Assembly: GCF_022539315.1 (NCBI RefSeq)
Contig: NC_066314.1
Coordinates: 66,511,543-66,575,542, forward strand
Reading direction: 5' to 3'
From: Serinus canaria
Taxonomy: Eukaryota > Chordata > Aves > Passeriformes > Fringillidae
DNA length: 64,000 bases
Shown here: positions 23,389-33,165 of the stretch, one piece after another
Position numbering within the stretch: position 1 is the first letter of the stretch
Layout of the letters: the number at the start of each line of letters is the position of its first letter
Program-made: the position numbers and the translations under genes
Notes under the pieces: model-generated
Told to the model about the DNA's origin: nothing
What the model saw: only the letters and a program-made list of their open reading frames with translations
Databases searched by the model: none

Positions 23389-24499
23389 ATATAAATATGT
23401 TTAACCTTTTACTGTAAGAATATAAAATGTTTTAAGAGGATCTTTGTTATTTTTTTATACAAATTCACAAACAGTACAATTAATCCATAGGGGTCTCCGG
23501 GTTTGTGTTAACTCCATGGTCTGGCCTGTTACTGTGGAGGATTTGAGATTTTGAACAGATAAGCAAAAAAAAAGCCAAGATATTTAAAAACAAAACAAAA
23601 CAATCAAAACAAAACCCAAACTTACTCTTCCTCTTTCAAATAATGATTAAAAAATAATCTAAAGACCCAGCTCCATTTTATTGACAGAACAGAGATAAAA
23701 CAGATGAACTTCAGTCTCCTCCCCTTCACATGGCAGCCCTGGGGCCTGTAGGCCAGCTCTGCTCCTCTCCACCTACAAACAGGAAGCCTGGCATAGTGAC
23801 CTTTTGTAGGTGGCTTAGGAGGGGAGGGGAAAGCACTTGCATATATCCATATATATATAATTTTTTTTTAAACAAACTTGCATTTTACACATTTCTGTTA
23901 ACAGTAGCCCAATCCTCGGTGTGGATTCTCACGTTACATATTTGTGCTAGAAGAGTAAAAATGCAGAAGCACAGTTTGGGTCCCCAGTTCCCAGTGAAGA
24001 GGGAGGGAGAGGCACAACCAGAATGTGGAGGTGGGACACAGTAGGGTAAGCCTAAAAACAAAAATTAAAAAAAAAAAAAAAAAAAAAAAAGGTGGGGGCA
24101 GAGGAGGGGACAAAATAAGAACAAACCCAAGGGGCATTATTCCAGTCTAGGCACAAAAATGTTTCAGTCTCAAAATCTCTTTCCTGTAAGAATTCCAGGG
24201 CTTTTGAGGAGAAAAAAAAAAAAGTAACAAATTAAAACGAGGTAGCCAGACATCATATATATATTTATATATATAGAATATATTCAGCAGAAAAAAAAGT
24301 ACTTAAAAATCCACAAGAACAGCAACTTCATATGTCTTTAAAAATAAAACCATGTAAGAAAATGAATACTGTAAGGGGGAGAATGAGTGAGGAAAACTGG
24401 GTTCAATTACAGGATGTAAGCAAGGGATAGATGGGAGAGTAAGAGGCTGTTTTTGTAGCAGTAATTTTTTTTATGCATTTCAAAATAAAAACAGGTCAC

Positions 24500-25560
24500 A
24501 GTATCTCAAATGAAGCAGAAATGAAGCTGGAGATTCTTCCTCATGTCCCCCAGGTAGAGAGGAGCGAGAACTCCCTTCTACCTGCTCACCCCCAACCCAG
24601 AGAGGAATGGATATGTGGCAGGATATGTCTATCCCTGTTGCCAAGGAGGAGGAGGGGAGAAAAAGAGAGAATGATGAAAGGGAAGACAAGTCTCAGTAAC
24701 TCTCAGAGTCCCCCAGTGCACAGGAAGGCTTAAGAGAGTGGGGTCTGTGTCCAGTCCCCACAGAGACAGGAGAAGGAGGAAATGGTGTATTCATCTCCAG
24801 TGGAGAGATGGGGAGGGAGAATGGAGTGCCTGGACTTTTCCATTACCCATAGTACAGGATGACATGGAAACATACTGACAAAAGGGGAGGCTGTAGCTAT
24901 CGCTAGTCTCAGTGCAGTGGAGAACTGGAATAGTGGGAGGTTGTATCCACCCACAGCAGAGAATAACATGAAACTGGAGACTGAAGAGAGATTTAAAGGG
25001 GGGGGGGGAATCACTGTACCTAGGGAGCAGTATTTCTGTCACAAATGTGTTGACAGGGGAGGGGCAAGCACAGAGGTGGAATGGTTGTTTTATCAAAAGC
25101 TCTGTCTGTGCCCAGCGCAGGATGACAGGGTGGCTGGGTACACAAGTGTAGCTAGGAAGCCTTTGCTGCTGTTAACTTATTTTTTTTTCCCATCTCCATT
25201 TCCACTCTCCTTAATATAAACCAAAAATAATCTATTCTGAATGCATGGCAGAACAAGGGTCTTTCTTTATCCATCCTTAGTGCTTGAGGGGATGGAATGT
25301 GGGAGTGGGGATAAAGAGGGGTGTCTCTAGCCCCAGTGCATAAGTGTGGGTTTCTACCTCTTCCGCAGGGAAGGATGCTGTGGGAAGGGAGAGAGCTCTG
25401 TCTCCCTAGCACGGAGCTTGAGGCATGACCTGGAAAATGGATAGGTGCTTTCTCTCCTCCTGGTCCCCCTTCCTCCTCCTCCTCCACAGCAAGGATAGGT
25501 AGGCAGCACAGAAGGGTCGAGGATATACCCTCTTTCTCTGTGTCCCTCCCTGCGGTGCCA
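24500..25560. repeat. Degenerate purine-rich repetitive tract
   Basis: On the plus strand, variants of a short module recur at irregular intervals of roughly 60-220 bp: CCCCCAGTGCACAGGAAG (about 24,712), CCATAGTACAGGATGACATG (about 24,847), TCTCAGTGCAGTGGAGAA (about 24,907), CCCAGCGCAGGATGACAG (about 25,112) and CCCCAGTGCATAAGTG (about 25,333). They are separated by GGAGAG-rich spacers. It reads as a decayed tandem array inside the presumed FBXL14 3'UTR. Unit length and boundaries are estimated by eye. Confidence 0.4.
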
Positions 25561-25683
25561 GAGTGCGTGGGTAGCATGTCTCTGTGCATGCCCCTCTCTC
25601 TTTCTCTCCTCCTCTGCAGCAGTCAGTCAGTCAGTGAGTCCCTCCAGAGGAGATGGAGGTCTCGGGGCACCCTCCTCCTCCTC

Positions 25684-26886
25684 TCACCTGACCTTCTCAC
25701 TCTCAGTCATTTCCCAAAGTCCCAGGTTGAGCACCTTGAGGCAGGGCAGCTGGGTGATGCGCTCCAGGCCCCGCTTGGTGATGCGGGTGCAGCCGTAGAG
25801 GTCGATGCCCGTGAGCTGGCTGAGGTGTTCGGCGATGAGCTCCAGGCCCTTGTCGGTGATGCGGACGCACTGGCCGATGTTGAGGGTGCGCAGCCCGTGC
25901 ATCTGCCGCACCATGCGGTTGATGCCCTCGTCACTGATGTGGCAGGAGCAGAGGGACAGCGAGCGCAGCCCGTCGAGGCCCTGTGCGATGTAGGCTAGGC
26001 TCTGGTCCCCCACCTTGTCGCAGAAGGAGACGTCGAGGCCGGATAGCCGCAGGCTGCCCATGGCCAGGTGCATGATGCCCGTGTCGCTGATGTTGTCACA
26101 GGAGCGCAGGTTGAGGCTCCGCAGGCTGCTCATGTGCGACAGGTGCAGCAGCCCCGCGTCCGAGATGCCCCCGCAGAAGCTGAGGTTAAGCTGGCGGAGG
26201 CGGCCCAGCCCGCGGGCCAGGTGCTTGAGTGAGAGGTCGCTGAGCTTCTGGCAGTCCTGCAGCGTGAGCTGCTCCAGGCCCAGGCAGCCCTCGGCGGCGC
26301 TGCGGGTCATGCCCGCCAGGTGCCCGATGCCCACGTCGGAGAGGTGCCGGCAGGAGCGCAGGTTGAGGCTCTTGAGCCGCTGCAGGCCCCAGGCGATGAG
26401 CAGGAGGCCGGTGTTGGTGATGTTGCTGCAGCCTCCGAGCTCGAGCACCTCCAGGCCCTTGAGGTACTGGGCGATACGGCCCAGGCTGCTGTCCGTGATC
26501 TGCTTGCAGAGGCTCAGGTTGAGCGAGCGCAGGGAGCTGATCTCCGCCACGAAGGCGTGGCTCAGCCCGTTGTCGGTGAGGTTGTAGCAGCCGCTGAGGT
26601 TGAGGCTCTCGATGTCCGCCATGCCCTGGACCACGTAGCTCAGGCTGCGCCGCAGCGACAGGATCTGCACCCGCCGGATGCCCCGCGCCGCCAGGCTGGG
26701 GAAGAGCGAGGGGTTGGCGCGGCGCAGGTGCAGCTTGGCCTCCACGCCCCGCCACACCGAGCGGTGGTAGGCGGCGTCCCGCCAGGCCGTGCACACCTGC
26801 GCCGCGCGGCCCTTGTCGCGCACCTCCAGGTACCCGAAGATCATGGCGAGCAGCTCGGGGAACAGGCACGAGATGTGCGTTTCCAT
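25684..26886 (-). CDS. FBXL14: FBXL14, F-box and leucine-rich repeat protein 14 (400 aa)
   Basis: Substrate-recognition subunit of an SCF (SKP1-CUL1-F-box) E3 ubiquitin ligase. In other vertebrates it targets Snail/Slug/Twist-type factors and HES1 for degradation (established knowledge). The 400-residue reading frame is uninterrupted. Residues about 2-48 are the N-terminal F-box, opening METHISCLFPELLAMIFGYL. From about residue 70 to 395 there are tandem cysteine-containing LRRs of the AMN1/FBXL type, with repeated L..L.L..C..ITD.GL patterns such as LNLSGCYNLTDNGL and LEVLELGGCSNITNTGLL. The start at 26,886 is the first in-frame ATG; the codon three before it is GTG. The length matches the 400-aa form I recall for mouse, ending EKVR; the human protein is about 418 aa with a spliced tail. 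The TGA stop overlaps a strong CAG/GTGAGA splice donor, so a second C-terminal exon at lower coordinates is possible. Near-identity to the mammalian protein makes the identification secure. Confidence 0.97.
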   Translation of the reverse strand: METHISCLFPELLAMIFGYLEVRDKGRAAQVCTAWRDAAYHRSVWRGVEAKLHLRRANPSLFPSLAARGIRRVQILSLRRSLSYVVQGMADIESLNLSGCYNLTDNGLSHAFVAEISSLRSLNLSLCKQITDSSLGRIAQYLKGLEVLELGGCSNITNTGLLLIAWGLQRLKSLNLRSCRHLSDVGIGHLAGMTRSAAEGCLGLEQLTLQDCQKLSDLSLKHLARGLGRLRQLNLSFCGGISDAGLLHLSHMSSLRSLNLRSCDNISDTGIMHLAMGSLRLSGLDVSFCDKVGDQSLAYIAQGLDGLRSLSLCSCHISDEGINRMVRQMHGLRTLNIGQCVRITDKGLELIAEHLSQLTGIDLYGCTRITKRGLERITQLPCLKVLNLGLWEMTESEKVR

Positions 26887-27745
26887 CGCACGCACGCCCG
26901 CCCGCGCCCGGCCGCCCCCGCCGGCGCCGCGCTGTTGCCCCTCGCCGCCGGGCCCGGCCCGCTTCCGCCCGGGGCCCGCCCGCCTTCCGCTCCGCGCCGC
27001 GCTCCTCCTGCCGCCGCCGCCGCCGCCGCCCTCACATCGCCGGCGCGGGCGGCGCGGGAGACGCTACTGCGCGACCGCCGGCCCGGCCCCACCGCCTCTA
27101 CCGCCGCGCCGGGCGGGCCGCGCCGCTGCCGCCGCCGCGCTGCTGCCGCGGCCGCGCCGCCCCGCGCCGCATCCCGGCGGGCGCGCCCCGGCGGCGGCCC
27201 CTGCGCCCCGTGCCCAGCGCCGGCCGCCGAGCCCCGCCGCCGCCGCCTCCCTTTGTCTCCGCGCTGCCGCCGCTCACAGCCCGCGGCCCCACGCCGCCCG
27301 CATCCCGCGCCGGCGGTGAGGCAGCGAGGGCAGGGGGTGGCGCGGCCCGGCCCGGCCCGGCCCGCCCGCCGCCGGTACCGACTCCGCCGCTCCGGGCCCG
27401 CCCGCTCCGCTCCGCGCCGCGCGCTGCTGGGCCCGGCGCCGCTCCGGCCCGCGGGAGGGGGGGAGGCGCGGCCAGGCGCGGGGGGAGGAGGCAGCCGGGG
27501 AGGAGGCGGCGCCGGGCCGGGCCTGTTTCCCCTCCCGCCCCCACCCGCGCCGCTTGCGCAATGGTACGGTCCGGAACACGGCGAGCCGTCGCCCTGGAAA
27601 CAGCGCGGGCCGCGGGGCGCCCCCGCCGCTCCCGCCGTGCTGCGCTGCCTCGCACCGCCGCCGGGGGCGCCACCGCGGCCCCGGGCCCGGCCCGAGGGGC
27701 CTCAGCGGTCACCGGAGCCACCCCCGGCTCCAGCACATGGCACGG
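26690..27745 (-). promoter_or_regulatory. FBXL14: CpG island, FBXL14 promoter and 5'UTR
   Basis: Extremely GC- and CpG-rich sequence covers the 5' end of the FBXL14 coding exon and about 850 bp upstream. It contains long CCG runs (around 27,010-27,030 and 27,110-27,150), plus-strand G-rich quadruplex-capable sequence at 27,452-27,508, and a perfect TTGCGCAA palindrome at 27,554-27,561. No TATA box was seen, as expected for a CpG-island promoter. The transcription start cannot be placed. The island ends abruptly where a CR1 fragment begins near 27,750. Confidence 0.8.
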
Positions 27746-27749
27746 GGTG

Positions 27750-28185
27750 GCATCCAGACGGCTCTTGAGTGTACAGAGAGGGAGACGCCACAACCTCTCT
27801 GGGCAGTCTGGTGCAGTGCATGGGCACCCACACAGGAAAGTTATTCCCTGTGTTCAGGAGGAGCTTTCTGTGAGTCAGTTCGTCGACTCTTGTTCTATTG
27901 CTTGGTGTCACCGAGAAGAGCCTGGCTCCATCCTCTTGATTCATCCTTCACTTACATTGATGAGGTCCTTTCTCAGTCACCTCTCCTTGAGGCTGAATAG
28001 GCCCGATTTTCTCAGCCTTTTCTCATAACAGCAATGCTCATCCTCTCTGTCACTCTTCACTGGACCCTCTCCAGGAGCTCCAGGACTCTCTAGTACTGGG
28101 GAGCCCAGAACTGGATGCAGTACACCAGGGCTGAGTAAAGGGGCAGGATCACTTCCCTCGACCTGCTGGCAGTGCTTTCCTGATG
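27750..28185 (-). mobile_element. CR1 LINE fragment, antisense, abutting the FBXL14 CpG island
   Basis: Plus strand has reversed CR1 landmarks: CATCCAGACGGCTCTTGAGT, ACAACCTCTCTGGGCAG, GAGAAGAGCCTGGCTCCATC, GGCTGAATAGGCCCGATTTT, GGGAGCCCAGAACTGGATGC and TCCCTCGACCTGCTGGCAG. The terminal repeat end is missing from this piece. Confidence 0.9.
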
Positions 28186-28310
28186 CATTACTAATCCTAA
28201 TTCTTGCCCTGTCGGTGCAGAGAAGCCATGGTAGGTGCTGTGCTGTCACCCGTGGATGACAGGTCCCCAACAGGACAGGGGTGTCAGGGATGCAGAGAGC
28301 AGCACTGCTT

Positions 28311-28540
28311 CACAGAATCACAGACCCAGTTAGGTGGGAAAAGATCATCGAGTCCATCTATGACCAGACACCAACAGGTCAACCAGACCATGGCACTGAG
28401 TGCCACATCCAGTCTTTCATAAACACCTCCAGGGACCGTGACTTCACCACCTCCCTGGTCAGTCCTTTCCAATGTCTAATCACCTTTCTGTGAAGAAGTT
28501 CTTCCTAATGTCCATCCTAAATCTCCCCTGGCACAGCTGG
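28311..28540 (-). mobile_element. CR1 LINE 3'-end fragment, antisense
   Basis: CACAGAATCACAGACCCAGT, AAAGATCATCGAGTCCATC, AACACCTCCAGGGACCGTGA and TAAATCTCCCCTGGCACAGC mark the CR1 3' end on the minus strand. It overlaps the fragment at 27,750-28,185 in consensus order, so it is a separate insertion. Confidence 0.85.
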
Positions 28541-31500
28541 AGACTCCAGCTCAGTACTGTGCTCCAGCCAGCCCCCTCTCTTCACCCCGGTATCTGCCAC
28601 TGGGCCACCTCTGCACTGAGGTTTGCCAAGGCCATGCTGAGCTGGCTGGTAACTCTCTGGGAACCCTGGGTCCCGTGAGGAGGGACAGGGGTTTGTGCAG
28701 CTGTGGAAGGTAGCAAGGAGAAGGTGGATGGTGCCTCACCCTTGCCTGCTGGAGCACTGCCTGCTGTGGTTGGCAGCACGGCTGTGAGGTAGTGTGACAG
28801 CCTTGAGGAGCAAAGTTTGGGAACCCTCTGTCCAGGCATGCCTGCAGGAGCGATAGGACAGGGCTGTAATCAGCTCAGAGCTCTGGGTAGCTGTCAAGGT
28901 TGCTGTACATCTCTGCATGGACTGTTTTAGGGCCTCTGTAATGGGAAATAGAAAATTTTCTGAAAATGGCTTTCAGCTAATGGCCTCCTTGAACTAGCTC
29001 TGAAAATTGTTGAGGTACTCACATGAACCAAGCAATTTTCATTGACTTCCAGCAATTTCAAGAAAGAGTGTTTGAAAACCATGTTTCCTATGTGTCTATA
29101 GCCTTGTGTAATGGTACCCATGTACATCTCAACACTGGGCAGTATTGCAGCAGTGTTAAAAATGGTTTAAGTTCTACCAGAGATCAGGTAAGGCTTTTCA
29201 AAACAGTTTCAGAAGAGCAGGACTACCTTTTCTTTGCAAAGAAAAAGTCTGCATTTGTTCAACATGACGGGGTGTCTTTTTAGTACTGTCTGGATTGCTA
29301 AAATACTGCACAAATCAGCCTAGTCACTGATGTGTTTGCTGTACTGATGCCCTCACTAACCTGAAGGAATAGGCTCTATTTTATCTGCTAATCTCTATTT
29401 AAATTTATCTGCTACAGAAGCAGTCGTGGCTCCGCCTTCACAAACACATTCTATATTAGTGGATTCTGTTGACTGCTTAGAGGTTAAACATTTAGGTTTC
29501 ACTCTGCTTTTTTTTCCTTCCTTTTTGCTTTAAGTTGGAGGCAAGGCGAGTTGAAGGACTCTGAGGCCCTGATCCTGCACTGAGTTCCCCATGCATATAA
29601 ACATCACTATCAACATTTGGCTGTGGTTTGGCAGAGCAACAAAAGCCAGCAGTGCAGCTCCTATTATTGGCTCCAAAATGGGGTGGCCACATGATGTGAA
29701 GCGCTGACCTGGTATTCATTCACCCTGCCTGCTCAAGTTAATTCAAGAAGTTTTTGACAGGTTAACTTTTTACTAGCAGACTTTATGCCGGCTCAGGTGT
29801 CACTGTGCTCAGCTCCAGCCAGATCAGGTATCGTCTGCACCCCTGTGCCTGGCACGTGGCCAGAGCAGGATTGGTGTTGGCCCCGCATCCTGCGCTCTGG
29901 CTCATTCAGCAGCAGCCTGATCACATGCCTTGGCCTGATCCAGCTGAAATTTGTACTCCTGGGTGATCCAGCAATGCACAGACCTGGTTTTAGTGACTGT
30001 GGAGCCGCAGTCACACACAAGGAGCTGTGCTGGGGTGTTGCCCAGTATAAATTACCTTTGTAGGATTATTTTTGCAGTTTGTGCTGTTGGGAGGTTGATT
30101 AACCATCGGGTTAATAAGCAAAAGATTAGGGGCGATAGAGTTTTTTTCTCTGCAGATGAGCTGTGCTCAGATCAGCTGTAGAGCATCACAACTGAAATGG
30201 AGAATTTCCATGGAGTGAGGAGAGAGGTGTGGCATCTCACAGGCCTGTCGTGGCAGGGATTCCCTGTCTGGAGACAGTGGGATCCCTCACAAGAAGGCTG
30301 AGTCCAGTAGACATCAGGCAATGTGTGAAGGAAATGTGGCACAGAAGTGTCTCAGTGATTGTTGCATTACTCATAACTGGCAAAGCTACAAGCAAGTTAT
30401 ACAAGTCATTCTCAAAGAGTGCTAATGAAGGCTTTCACCGTATTATCCCAAACTTAACTGCGGAATCTTACCATGGAAATAATGTGGAATTTCCTCTCGC
30501 TAAGCCTTTCAAACCACATTTGAAGGGGAGCAGGAAAAGGTGTGCTCTTCAAGGCAGAAAAGCTTACCTGAAATACTTTTTTCTTTGTATCTTGGCACAT
30601 TGTGTCTGCAATGCCTCTTGTGTGTAGCCAGCAGAAGTTAGAAATAGATAATGCATTTTCTGGAGACTCTGAAGTTCTCTTTCTCACATGTTATATACTT
30701 AAACCATCTGTCCTTCCTTGTGAACAGTTAAGGTTTACATGTTGAGTGAACAGCCTGGAATTTGGATTCGTAATCCTAATCTACTGTAGTGTTGATCTGG
30801 GGGAGAGGAAGGCACAGAAGTTACTATTCTAGCAGATTTTTATTTCTCAGTCTAAGTGACAGATGTTTGGAAATGGAGGTTTGGAAAGACAAAGTACAAA
30901 GTGCATGAAAGGGGCCAATTTATCACATGGTTGTTGGGTTGACTTTGTGTTTCCAGGAGTAAAGGAATATGTGCCATGTTTTTCATGATCTCATGTGGTA
31001 TAAATAGGAGGTGGTAATCACCGTGTGATAAACTGCATTTTATTAAAAATCCCTGCCTGTCTCTTAGGCACTCTGATGGCTGCTCCATCCCCCTGGAACC
31101 ATCTCTAGCATTCCAGCTCCTCGAGCAGCTCCTGACAGCCATGCTCTCTTTTAGAAAGCTCTTGCCAGATAAATGCTTCATTTTTTTTCTTCCAGTTACA
31201 CCGGTATTCAGTGGAGGCTGTACAGTTTTGCTTGGCAGGGGTTCAGGAGGATTCACATAACTCACTCGTGGCTTCTATGATTGGAAGCAGCTTGTGCTGA
31301 TAAAGCTGCACTGTTGTCCATCCTGCATCTTTTATTGCATGGTTGGGTATAACATCCACCAGGTCTCTCTCTAGCTCCCATCTCAGCCTGGCCTTGTTTG
31401 TTACTTTTGCCTGTCAGTTTGCAGGGTAACTTTTGGCTCAAATTAGTCATTTAAGAGATAACAGAGTCCTTTCTTATCCTTACTTTTCTTCTGCCATCCT

Positions 31501-31943
31501 ACTCCATGTGCTTTCTGCATTTTCACAGCTTCAGCTGTGGAATGAAAAACTTGTGAATTTACCCACAGGAATCTTTTTGGCCTTTGGCTTTTTTTTGCCT
31601 CTGGGCAGTGGCCATTGGGACTGCAGGACAGAAGTGATGCAAAAACACTTGGACAATAAAGCCCATGCCCAGCTAACCCTTCTCTCTCTTTTGATCCATT
31701 TAAACTTAGATGCAGCCACAGTTGTCCTTCACAAGTTGGCTTCCAGACCTTCTGCATCAGATTTGAAAAAAATCTGACCACAAAAATGAACTAAGTTTGA
31801 TACAACCCATGGTCTTAAACTGGGTTTAAAGTTGGTTTAGTGGAGCTTCTTCAAATTCAGTTTGGGGAATGTTTTTTTGTGTATGAATGAAACCAAAAGG
31901 GTCCTTTTGGGACTGTTGCAATAAGACAGTAGTTAATGGTTTT
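28541..31943. other. Intergenic upstream of FBXL14, no recognised gene
   Basis: Apart from the enhancer-like block at 29,600-30,130, it shows no coding exon and no clear transposon. Confidence 0.55.
29600..30130. promoter_or_regulatory. Enhancer-like block in the FBXL14-WNT5B intergenic space
   Basis: A non-repetitive stretch with TATAAACATC, CTATTATTGGCTCC, AGTTAATTC, GGTTAAC and GATTAACCATCGGGTTAAT; the last is an imperfect inverted GTTAA pair near 30,097-30,115. It lies about 2 kb upstream of the FBXL14 CpG island. Confidence 0.27.
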
Positions 31944-32175
31944 AAACTATAGGAGAGTGAGTTTAGACTGGATACAAGTCTTTTACTGAGGGTGGTGAAA
32001 CACTGACACAGGGTGCCCAGAGAGGTGGTGGCTGCTGCAGTCCTGGAAATATTAAAGGTCAGGTTGGACAGGACTCTGAGCAGCCTGGTCCAGTTGAAGG
32101 TGTCCCTGCTCATTGCAGGGGGTTGGACTAGGTAGCCTTCCGAACCAAACTTTTCAATCATTCTGTGATTCTGTG
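31944..32175 (+). mobile_element. CR1 LINE 3'-end fragment, sense
   Basis: Landmarks are GTTTAGACTGGATACAAGTC, GGGTGCCCAGAGAGGTGGTG, CAGGGGGTTGGACTAGGTAG and the terminal repeat TTCTGTGATTCTGTG at 32,161-32,175. Confidence 0.9.
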
Positions 32176-32591
32176 TTGCATGTGTGCATATCTGTGTGCA
32201 TGCACACACACATATATAAATCAGCATAGGGTGTTCAGTGAATGGATTTCCTTTGGAATCATGCTGGTTTTCCGTTTTCATTTTTGTGATCTTTCATTTT
32301 TTGATCAGAGAATGTAAAGACAATGTAACTGATCAGAAGGTTTTTTGGAAATTCTAATACTGGGATCCTTTTGCCTATTGAGCTTTGTTGTGAAGACCAG
32401 GTCACTATGAAGCTTTCCTTAAAAAACAAACTGTTTTTTTACTTTGCAGGCTTCATGTCTCTAATAGGTGCTACATGAGGATGTATTTTAGGATTACGTG
32501 GTTTGTCCTGCACAAAGTAATTCTCATGTGCCATGTATTTCTAGAATCAGGTGGTTTATTCAAAATACAATATACTGTGGATATGTGGTTA

Positions 32592-32656
32592 GATTTGGGT
32601 ATTTTCTTCAGGATATTGGGTATTTTCTTCTTATGGATTTGGGTATTTTCTTCAGG
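32592..32656. repeat. Short minisatellite (GGGTATTTTCTTC unit)
   Basis: Three copies of (A/T)TTGGGTATTTTCTTC, spaced 24 and 25 bp apart; the first and third share the full ATTTGGGTATTTTCTTCAGG. Confidence 0.85.
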
Positions 32657-33119
32657 TCTTGTTTTTCCTTGTCTGTCAGTAGCTGACAAGAACACAACAC
32701 TGCTGATATGAGGGGGGGAATTGTCAGAGGGTGTGAAGTGTGGGAGGTCAGGATTATATTCCCAGTTTTGCTGTTAAATTGGCCAGCGATTGTTGCTGCT
32801 GTAACAGATTGAACCAAGCGTAAATGAAAGGATTGCTTGAAGAATCAAAACAATTTGTGATTGTCCAGACAACTCCCTCGAATGCCATGTGCCTTTCATG
32901 TCTGTCTGTCTGTCTGCTTCTGTGGGACAGGACTGTCTGGTGCTCAGAGCAGGTGACCTGGGCCCCTGCCCGCAGGCGATTCCCTGGTTTGGCCATGCAT
33001 GTCCCACCCTTCAGGGCTTATGTGGAGCTTGGTACTCAATGGTTAAAATCATCAAAGGAAAAGTGCTTTGGGAGGGCAGGATGTAAAACCTCAAACCTGA
33101 AATGTTTGCAGTTCATTGT

Positions 33120-33165
33120 ATTGGGTGCTATTTTAAGTCTTTGGTGCTATTTTAAGTGTTGGGCT
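33120..33165. repeat. Tandem duplication of about 20 bp
   Basis: TTGGGTGCTATTTTAAGTCT is followed immediately by TTGGTGCTATTTTAAGTGTT. Confidence 0.8.

Larger units (their letters stand above)
23360..25683 (-). other. FBXL14: Probable FBXL14 3' untranslated region
   Basis: This lies directly after the FBXL14 stop on the minus strand and contains no credible coding exon. It ends near a minus-strand AATAAA (plus-strand TTTATT at 23,383-23,388), set in A/T-rich sequence typical of a vertebrate 3'UTR end; cleavage would fall near 23,360. A second minus-strand AATAAA is at 23,677-23,682. A 24-nt A run on the plus strand lies at 24,067-24,090. The core at about 24,500-25,560 is purine-rich on the plus strand and degenerately repetitive. 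Contiguity with the coding exon is inferred; if the donor at 25,687 is used, this region would instead be intronic. Confidence 0.55.

Noticed and set aside
26320..27768. 482-codon open frame on the plus strand over FBXL14 and its promoter
   Set aside because: It is antisense to the FBXL14 coding exon and then runs through the CpG island. The product is Pro/Ala/Arg-rich low-complexity sequence, an effect of GC content.
27098..27793. 231-codon minus-strand frame in the FBXL14 upstream island
   Set aside because: Low-complexity Arg/Gly/Ala product in CpG-island DNA running into a CR1 fragment.
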